Of a stretch of DNA of 5,200 nucleotides, positions 1-5,200 are shown in pieces (the first letter of the stretch is position 1; every line of letters begins with the position of its first letter). A model generated the notes under the pieces. That model saw only the letters and a list, made by a program, of their open reading frames with translations, was not told the origin of the DNA and did no database searches. The position numbers were made by a program, and so were the translations under genes. Origin of the DNA: Saprospiraceae bacterium. GTDB lineage: Bacteria > Bacteroidota > Bacteroidia > Chitinophagales > Saprospiraceae. Location: the NCBI GenBank assembly GCA_020436865.1, contig JAGQXA010000952.1:1-5200 (forward strand), given 5' to 3'.

Positions 1-755
1 AGGCTGCAAGTCTCGCCCATGTTTCGCAGGTATTCGAACACCGAATGCGAGCCGAAGAACATCAGCCAGCCCGTGGCGGAAGGATCGCAATAGTGATGGG
101 CGGCTGTGCCGTAGGGCACCAACCGGTCTTGATCGCCGTGAAACATCAAGGTCGGGATCCGGTTCTGCGCGGTGATCAGGTTCAGGTCCATGATGGCGCC
201 CGCGCCGGCGATCATGCCGGCATAGCGAAAATCGTCCGGCAAGCGGTGCTCGTACCTCTTCATCTGCTCGCGATCCCAGAAGGCGGCGTGAAAACAGGTT
301 TCTGCGCCGGCGCTACTTCCGGCGATAAAGATCTTCGAGGGATCGATGCGGTAAGTTTTCCGTTGCCCGATCAAGTAGCTGGTGGCCAGCCACAGGTCGT
401 TGGCCCCGTACTGCATGGCCTTGATCTTCTCGCCGGTGATCCCGCCGCAGCTGAAATCCTTGTCCTGCATATACAGCGTGTAGGATATGGAGGCGGCCAC
501 AAAACCTTCTCCGGCCATGAATTCACAAAAGGGATGTCCGGCCGAGCGTTCGCCCGATGAAAAGCCTCCACCGTGCACATAAATGACCAGGGGCAGGAGG
601 GCGTTGCCCTGGTTTTCCGGCAGGAAAAGGTCGAGGTCGAGTTGCAGATCGTCGTCCTGATAGTACGTGAGGGTCTGGTAGCTCTGGGCAGCTACCGGAC
701 TTATCTGTGTGAAGCCGAGCAGGGACAGAAGGATCAGTAGCGAAGTTCTTGGCAT
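1..755 (-). CDS. Secreted alpha/beta hydrolase (carboxylesterase-like), C-terminus cut by window edge
   Basis: An open frame starts at ATG 755 and stays open to base 1, giving 251 codons with no stop, so the C-terminus lies outside the window. Residues 1-23 form a Sec signal peptide: a short basic start, a Leu-rich core and an AA|Q cleavage site before Gln24. The alpha/beta-hydrolase core follows. The oxyanion-hole motif HGGGF is at 61-65, the nucleophile elbow GSSAG at 146-150 (Ser148), and the stretch HGDQDRLVP at 206-214 offers Asp210 as the likely acid. The catalytic His should follow the last visible residue; family members are usually around 300 residues. The likely role is hydrolysis of carboxylic esters in the periplasm or outside the cell; the substrate is unknown. 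Cysteines at 77, 103, 154, 223 and 250 are unusually many for an exported enzyme and may form disulfides. The start lies 13 bp after the GH3 stop codon, which suggests cotranscription. The fold is secure; the exact activity is not. Confidence 0.88.
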   Translation of the reverse strand, partial: MPRTSLLILLSLLGFTQISPVAAQSYQTLTYYQDDDLQLDLDLFLPENQGNALLPLVIYVHGGGFSSGERSAGHPFCEFMAGEGFVAASISYTLYMQDKDFSCGGITGEKIKAMQYGANDLWLATSYLIGQRKTYRIDPSKIFIAGSSAGAETCFHAAFWDREQMKRYEHRLPDDFRYAGMIAGAGAIMDLNLITAQNRIPTLMFHGDQDRLVPYGTAAHHYCDPSATGWLMFFGSHSVFEYLRNMGETCS

Positions 756-768
756 CGTTCGGTCGGTT

Positions 769-2733
769 CTACTGTGAAGGAGAAGGGGCATAGCGCAGGC
801 CAAACCCATAAGCATACAAGGGGTCTTGGCTGTCGTGCGGCAGGTCGGCCTTTTGCTTTTGCACGGCCTCCATCGAAGACGGCAGCTCGAAGGGCAATTT
901 GCCCAGCGGGGCGCTATTTCCGAACAACACCTCGCAAACCGAGCGATCGGTGGCGCCGTAGTCGGCGATGAGCGCCTTTGCGGCGCCCGCGATCTCAGGG
1001 ATCACTGCCGGCCGGTCCAGGTAGATATCGACTACCGTCGGAACCGTTTGGAGCAACCTCAGGATCCGCGCTTTTTCCTCGCCCTTGAAATCGAGGTCGC
1101 CGTGGTGGAAGCCGAGGGCAAACGGATTGTTGGTTTCCACCGGATACCAGGGCGTGCTCAGGCGAATAATGGCCAGATCGGCTTGGCCGGGCTTCGATAC
1201 GACCGTAGCGTACTCCGCCACGACGGAGCTGTCCAGGTTCTCTACATAGGCCTTCAGTTCCCTTTGCGGCAACGGCAGGCGGTTGTCGTCGTTCTTGAGC
1301 AGGGTCATGGCCTGTTGTTGCGAGCGTTCGCCCAGTTCCATGGCCTCGTCCTGGGCGAGTATCCCGGACACCTGGGTTTCATCGACAAAAGGATCGTCGA
1401 ACAAGCCCAGCTGAAATTTTTCGCGCAAGATCCTCCGGGCCGATACATCGATCCGTTCCTCACTCAGTTTGCTTTCCTGGACCAATTGCACGATCAAGTC
1501 TACCCGGTCTTCGCCGCCGAACTGATCGCAACCGGCATCGAGCACTTTTAACACGCGCTCGGCTTCGCTCAGGTGCTCTACGCCCCAGGCGCGGGCCTCC
1601 CAAACCACCTCCGGCCCCATTTGGGTATCGGTGATCAGTCCCCAATCGGTGCACACGATGCCGTCGTATCCATATTTCTCCCGGAGCAGGCCGGTGATGA
1701 TCTGTTTGTTGAAGGCCATACCTACGTTTTCGCCGGTTTGGTCCATCGGCACGCCGTAATAGGGCATGACGGAGGCCACGTTCGCTTCAAAAGCCGCCTG
1801 GAAAGGGATCAGGTGATAGTCGAAATTGTCGCCCGGATAGATCTGTCCCTGGTGGAAGCCGAAATGCGGATCGAGTCCGTCCTTCTGCGGCCCGCCTCCC
1901 GGGAAGTGCTTGACCATACAGGCCACGCCCTGGCTCGTCAGTTCCTTACCGCCTTGCATTCCTTCGATGTAGGCTCGGACGAGTTTGGCGGACAATTCGG
2001 CGTCTTCCCCAAAACCACCGTTGATCCTTGCCCAGCGCGGTTCGGTGGCCAGGTCGACCTGCGGGTGTAAGGCCCCCCGGATGCCGACTGCGAGGTATTC
2101 CCTGCGGGCGACCTCCGCGAATTGCCGCATCAAGTCCTCGTCGCCGATCGCCGCAAATCCAAGGGTTTCACAGAACTGGGAGAAGCCAGTGGCGGCAATG
2201 GAAAAGATATTCTTGCTGAAGTGGTGGCGCGGGTCGGAAAAGATGGTTATGGGTATTCCCAGGCGACTCTGTTCGGCAAGTAGCTGCACTTCGTTGTACC
2301 ACCGGGCCATGACCTCCGGGTTGCCGGGGATCTCCCAGATGTTGAAGTTCTTCAACTTCAGTTTTTCCATGTTCTCCACCACGGTTGGCAGGCGAACAGC
2401 CGGACCCTTCAGTCCAACCCTTCCCTCCGGGCGCCCGTCTTCGCTAACGGGAGCGCCTTCGATGAACATCAGTCCGGCCTTCTCCTCTAGCGTCATTTGA
2501 CTGAGGAGGTCTTCGACCCGTTCGTCGACGGCTTGGCCGGCGTCTTCATAGAGGTCGAGTTGACCGTTGCCGTTCAGGTCGCGGAATTTGCGGCCGTCCT
2601 GTTCCACGATCTTTTTGGATTTGCTCAGGACGAGCGGAGCAAGCTCGCCGCTTTCTGCGGGGGCGCCGGCATGACGGCAGGCGTTCAGGGCGAGGAGTAC
2701 TAGCAGCGAGGAAAGTAGAAAGGTTCTGGTCAT
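769..2733 (-). CDS. Glycoside hydrolase family 3 lipoprotein (beta-glucosidase-like)
   Basis: This is a complete 654-residue protein. Residues 1-18 are a lipoprotein signal ending LNA|C, with Cys19 as the lipidation site. A linker leads to an EF-hand-like loop, Asp52 to Glu63 (DLNGNGQLDLYE), then the GH3 entry segment ERVEDLLSQMTLEEKAG at 71-87. The N-terminal barrel domain shows SDPRHH (166-171), the ATEPRWARINGGFGED block (229-244), KHFPGGG (275-281) and CTDW (361-364); Asp363 is the expected catalytic nucleophile. A C-terminal alpha/beta domain runs from about 470 to the closing AYGFGLRY (641-648). There is no fibronectin-III tail, so it is shorter than many bacterial GH3 beta-glucosidases but long enough to be active. 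The family removes terminal beta-linked sugars by a retaining mechanism. Beta-glucosidase is the most likely label, but xylosidase or another exo-activity cannot be excluded. The acid/base residue is not assigned with confidence. It sits between two esterase-like genes in one apparent operon. Confidence 0.95.
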   Translation of the reverse strand: MTRTFLLSSLLVLLALNACRHAGAPAESGELAPLVLSKSKKIVEQDGRKFRDLNGNGQLDLYEDAGQAVDERVEDLLSQMTLEEKAGLMFIEGAPVSEDGRPEGRVGLKGPAVRLPTVVENMEKLKLKNFNIWEIPGNPEVMARWYNEVQLLAEQSRLGIPITIFSDPRHHFSKNIFSIAATGFSQFCETLGFAAIGDEDLMRQFAEVARREYLAVGIRGALHPQVDLATEPRWARINGGFGEDAELSAKLVRAYIEGMQGGKELTSQGVACMVKHFPGGGPQKDGLDPHFGFHQGQIYPGDNFDYHLIPFQAAFEANVASVMPYYGVPMDQTGENVGMAFNKQIITGLLREKYGYDGIVCTDWGLITDTQMGPEVVWEARAWGVEHLSEAERVLKVLDAGCDQFGGEDRVDLIVQLVQESKLSEERIDVSARRILREKFQLGLFDDPFVDETQVSGILAQDEAMELGERSQQQAMTLLKNDDNRLPLPQRELKAYVENLDSSVVAEYATVVSKPGQADLAIIRLSTPWYPVETNNPFALGFHHGDLDFKGEEKARILRLLQTVPTVVDIYLDRPAVIPEIAGAAKALIADYGATDRSVCEVLFGNSAPLGKLPFELPSSMEAVQKQKADLPHDSQDPLYAYGFGLRYAPSPSQ

Positions 2734-2781
2734 GATCCTGTTTAGTTGCGGAGGATGGATGATCTAGCCGTAGGGTGGAGC
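2734..2781 (-). other. 48-bp intergenic spacer before the GH3 gene
   Basis: This is the longest non-coding stretch in the window. An AGGA tract (2736-2739, read on the minus strand) ends only two bases from the ATG, too close for a normal Shine-Dalgarno site. I see no match to the Bacteroidota promoter consensus (TTTG about 20 bases upstream of TAnnTTTG) and no stable hairpin, only a 5-bp complementarity (ATCCT with AGGAT). The spacer therefore offers no evidence of an independent promoter or a terminator, and readthrough from the upstream esterase gene is the simplest reading. Confidence 0.5.
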
Positions 2782-3861
2782 TTACTTCTGCCCCTTCCCG
2801 TAGAAGAGTTTGTCGAGAAAATCGAGCATCACGTCAAGAGCCGGCGGGGCGTCTTTGGCAAAGCTGATCTGCAAGAAGTCGTTCTTGCCCGAATCCAGGA
2901 AGGCATGAGGCCGCCCCTGGTGTTCCCAGTATTCCAGATCGTTGTGTCCGGCGGCTTTCAGCAATTCCATGAACTCCTGAATGGAGGCGGGAGTAGTGAG
3001 GTCATCCTTTTCGCCGACCGTAAACAACATCGGGGGCAACGCGTGCTGCTCTGCCTGGGGAATATTGTACTTGGGGGAGACCTTGTAATAGTATTCCGGG
3101 TGGTCTTCGTGGTTGATCTGCTCGCCGAAGATCCCCCTGGGCTGGGCGTTCCCGATGACCCAAAAGAAATTACTGGCTTCCTCGAATCCCGCCATTGCAC
3201 TCCCATACAGATCGAAAGCGCCATAACTAATGATGGCCGCCTGCACTGCCAGGCCGTCTTCTGCCGCTACCTCTTCGGCGGTTTTGCCGGCAGGCAACCA
3301 GCTCGGCTGAAATCCGTGCGGAGCACCCATGAACCGCTTCGACGACAATTGCCGCCCCTGCAGGGTGATGATCGAGGCCAAATGCCCGCCGGCGCTGTCG
3401 CCGGTGACGATCACTCTTGCCGGATCTCCTTTGTATTGGTCGATGTGAGCCTTGACCCAGAGGACTGCGCCGAACGCGTCTTCCACGATCTCATTCATCC
3501 TGACGGTATTGCCCAGATCGACCAGCAGGCGATAGTTGACGTTGCAAACGACATACTCGCCATGCGTGGCCAGGTACGCGGCCGCTTCGTTCATAATGCT
3601 CTTGCTGTTGATCAGCCAGCCGCCGCCGTGAAACATCACGATCACCGGGTAGCTATTTCGGCCCGTTTTTGGTGTGTAGATGTCCATGGTCAACTCGAAG
3701 CCTTCCGGCGCCGCCCACTCGACATCCCTAGCCAGATCGTAGGGCAAGGAGTCGGAGTGATACCGGCTAAGCTCATGTTCAAGGGTGCGCTCGATCTCCA
3801 GGGGGGTTGCCAGGGCGCTCAGGGCAATGATCGAACAGAGTATTGCGAGCAGATACTTCAT
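2782..3861 (-). CDS. Secreted alpha/beta hydrolase / esterase (Aes-like, HGGGW-GDSAG)
   Basis: I place the start at ATG 3861, giving 359 residues. The frame is open further upstream to an ATG at 3960, but that would overlap the preceding gene by 89 bp and add 33 residues unlike a leader, whereas the product from 3861 begins with a clear signal peptide. That peptide has Lys2, a hydrophobic core at 3-17 and an ALA|T cleavage site after Ala18. The oxyanion motif HGGGW is at 78-82 and the nucleophile elbow GDSAG at 154-158 (Ser156). The acid is Asp286 in VGEKDDLTTP (282-291) and the base His319 in RPHAF (317-321), so the Ser-Asp-His triad appears complete. This pattern fits the acetyl-esterase/lipase group (COG0657-like). 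The enzyme probably hydrolyses short acyl or aryl esters on an exported or environmental substrate. About 125 residues separate the elbow from the acid, including a segment rich in aromatics and His (228-262) that may shape the active-site lid. The start is 10 bp after the upstream stop, consistent with cotranscription. The specific substrate is unknown. Confidence 0.92.
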   Translation of the reverse strand: MKYLLAILCSIIALSALATPLEIERTLEHELSRYHSDSLPYDLARDVEWAAPEGFELTMDIYTPKTGRNSYPVIVMFHGGGWLINSKSIMNEAAAYLATHGEYVVCNVNYRLLVDLGNTVRMNEIVEDAFGAVLWVKAHIDQYKGDPARVIVTGDSAGGHLASIITLQGRQLSSKRFMGAPHGFQPSWLPAGKTAEEVAAEDGLAVQAAIISYGAFDLYGSAMAGFEEASNFFWVIGNAQPRGIFGEQINHEDHPEYYYKVSPKYNIPQAEQHALPPMLFTVGEKDDLTTPASIQEFMELLKAAGHNDLEYWEHQGRPHAFLDSGKNDFLQISFAKDAPPALDVMLDFLDKLFYGKGQK

Positions 3862-3871
3862 ACGGGTATAG

Positions 3872-5200
3872 TTATTGGCCGATCTTATCGAACTGGAACC
3901 GGCCATTCCATAATAATCCGACTTTCTCACCATCCATTTGGAAGGCCACTTCGTCTCCACTCACCAGGTCGATGAATTTCGAATCCTCCGTGGCTGTCAG
4001 AATATTGATCTCTCCATTATTCGGATCGGTCACATACAACTGGCCGTCTCTGATCTCCAGATCGATGAGGTAATCCCCTATGCCGGGAACCGGAAAGTCG
4101 AGCAGATATTTCCCGGGGAGGCGTTCGAGTTGATCTTTTTCCAGGGCCGCTACCTTCACCACCCGCTGCTCGCGGATTCCCCAATCGTAGTACGCGGAAA
4201 TGGCTCTCAAGACCTCCTCGATCACCCTGCCTCCGTTGTCGGCATTGGTCATGACGATGACGGCGTCGCCGCGATGGGCAAAAGCGATCATAGAATTGGT
4301 GAATCCGGCATTTTTGCCGCCGTGGCTGAATATCAGGGAATCCCGATCTCCTTCCAGGCTGAGGCCGAGTCCCCAATCGCCTTTACCTTTGGTCAACATT
4401 TCTTCGACCGTTCCTTTCGAAAGCAGCGCATGTTCCTTGCCGGCCAGGATCTGCTGTACTTCGAGGCAGTAGTTGGCCAGGTCGGCCGGAGTGGTCCACA
4501 AGCCGGCAGCCGCCTGTTCCGGATAGTTGTGCCACAGGCCCTCGATGAGCGTTCCCTGGTTGTCATAGGCTGCACTGGCATGGGCCTGAAATTTCGGGCC
4601 AAGAGGTTGTTCGTAGGTGCTGTTCGACATGCCGATCTCTCCCAGGACCTTGGTCGCCATGTACTCCTCGAACGGCAACCCGCTCACATCTTCCACCACC
4701 TTCTCCATCACCGTATAGCCTCCTCCCGAGTACCGCCAAATGCTGCCCGGAACGGTATCCACAAATATTTTTGGCGTGTTGCCTTCGCCGTTCAGAACTT
4801 CCGTGATCGAGGGGAAGGTATCGGTTTGCCCATAGCCCGGAAAACCGTGTACGGTCATTCCGGCGGTATGGGTCAGGAGCCGCCGCAGGGTCACTTTTTC
4901 CTTTTCGGTGAACTCGTTGTCGGGAACTTTCCAGTCCACGAGGTATTTGTTAACATCCTCGTCCAAAGCCAGTGCGCCTTCTTCGACCAGCTTCAGCACC
5001 GCGAGCGCGGCAACCGGCTTGCTGATCGAGCCGGCCTGGAAAAGGGTCTGTTCGTCGACCGTGGAGGCGTCGTTCGCATTGGCGATGCCGTAGCCCTTCG
5101 CCCAACGGAGGCGGCCGTCGACCACCACGGCAATGCTTACGCCCGGCACCTTGTGATACTCCATCCGGTCCAGGATGTTGAACGTCGTCAACGAATCGCC
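3872..5200 (-). CDS. Beta-lactamase-fold serine hydrolase (peptidase S12 type), N-terminus cut by window edge
   Basis: The frame is open from base 5200 to TAA at 3872-3874. A TTG at 5191 could be read as a start, but the frame continues through Gly-Asp-Ser before it and there is no leader there, so the true start probably lies outside the window. Residues here are counted from that TTG codon. The S12 / class C motifs are in order: PGVSIAVV (16-23), the SxxK box SISK (55-58, Ser55 nucleophile and Lys58 general base), LLTHTAG (105-111), YSG (154-156, in place of the usual YxN) and HGG (290-292, in place of KTG). A beta-rich tail from about 355 to the end, opening LPGKYLLDF, resembles the accessory domain found after many such enzymes. 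The family includes esterases, D-amino-acid peptidases and true beta-lactamases. The YSG and HGG variants and the added tail make an esterase or peptidase more likely than an antibiotic-resistance enzyme. It is the first visible gene of the apparent operon. Confidence 0.93.
   Translation of the reverse strand, partial: GDSLTTFNILDRMEYHKVPGVSIAVVVDGRLRWAKGYGIANANDASTVDEQTLFQAGSISKPVAALAVLKLVEEGALALDEDVNKYLVDWKVPDNEFTEKEKVTLRRLLTHTAGMTVHGFPGYGQTDTFPSITEVLNGEGNTPKIFVDTVPGSIWRYSGGGYTVMEKVVEDVSGLPFEEYMATKVLGEIGMSNSTYEQPLGPKFQAHASAAYDNQGTLIEGLWHNYPEQAAAGLWTTPADLANYCLEVQQILAGKEHALLSKGTVEEMLTKGKGDWGLGLSLEGDRDSLIFSHGGKNAGFTNSMIAFAHRGDAVIVMTNADNGGRVIEEVLRAISAYYDWGIREQRVVKVAALEKDQLERLPGKYLLDFPVPGIGDYLIDLEIRDGQLYVTDPNNGEINILTATEDSKFIDLVSGDEVAFQMDGEKVGLLWNGRFQFDKIGQ

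Noticed and set aside
45..560. A 171-codon plus-strand open frame near the left edge
   Set aside because: It is the codon-aligned antisense of the partial esterase gene 755-1, whose minus-strand translation has the HGGG and GSSAG motifs and a signal peptide.
826..2070. Plus-strand open frames of 241 codons (826-1551) and 165 codons (1573-2070) opposite the GH3 gene
   Set aside because: Both are in the same codon-aligned antisense register and are explained by GC-rich codon use in the GH3 gene. Neither shows a domain or start context.
2731..2756. A hairpin (ATCCT / AGGAT) between the esterase and GH3 genes
   Set aside because: A 5-bp stem with a loop of about 13 bases and no U-tract is too weak to call a terminator.
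3832..3861. A possible lipobox (LAILC) in the leader of the 3861-2782 esterase
   Set aside because: Leu at the -1 position and the very short hydrophobic stretch before Cys9 do not fit a lipoprotein signal. The ALA|T Sec cleavage site fits better.
3862..3960. An upstream start for the 3861-2782 esterase at ATG 3960
   Set aside because: It would overlap the preceding gene by 89 bp and place 33 non-hydrophobic residues ahead of a clear signal peptide.
2746..3975. A 409-codon open frame on the plus strand, longer than the esterase gene it faces
   Set aside because: Its codons line up exactly with those of the minus-strand esterase, so it stays open simply because the real gene avoids TTA, CTA and TCA codons. 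Its translation has no recognisable domain, while the minus strand encodes a full catalytic triad and a signal peptide.
5162..5191. TTG 5191 or ATG 5164 as the true start of the beta-lactamase-fold gene
   Set aside because: The frame stays open to base 5200 with sequence that reads smoothly into the domain, and neither start yields a signal peptide. The gene is better treated as cut by the window edge.

Overview
The window is a tightly packed run of four genes, all on the minus strand, so they are read from right to left. Both outer genes run off the window. The base composition is fairly GC-rich. None of the three visible start codons has a convincing Shine-Dalgarno sequence, and the products resemble exported enzymes typical of Bacteroidota (a GH3 lipoprotein with a DxNxNGxxDxxE loop, and HGGG esterases with Sec signals). 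I infer a GC-rich member of the Bacteroidota, perhaps a marine flavobacterium or relative. The genus cannot be fixed from this sequence.

Layout in transcription order: (1) 5200-3872, a serine hydrolase of the beta-lactamase / peptidase S12 fold with a C-terminal beta-rich domain, missing its N-terminus at the window edge; (2) after 10 bp, 3861-2782, a secreted alpha/beta hydrolase with a complete Ser-Asp-His triad; (3) after 48 bp, 2733-769, a family 3 glycoside hydrolase lipoprotein; (4) after 13 bp, 755-1, a second secreted alpha/beta hydrolase, missing its C-terminus. The spacings, the common strand and the absence of any terminator-like hairpin suggest one operon. Its promoter would lie beyond base 5200 and its end beyond base 1.

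The three complete N-termini all carry export signals, so the products probably act in the cell envelope or outside the cell. A plausible but unproven reading is that the esterases remove acyl substituents from a glycoside or decorated polysaccharide while the GH3 enzyme releases terminal sugars. No transporter, SusC/SusD pair, regulator, RNA gene, mobile element, CRISPR array or long repeat is visible. Non-coding DNA totals only 71 bp. I do not see a clearly undescribed system. The most distinctive point is the clustering of three unrelated or distantly related serine hydrolases with one glycosidase.
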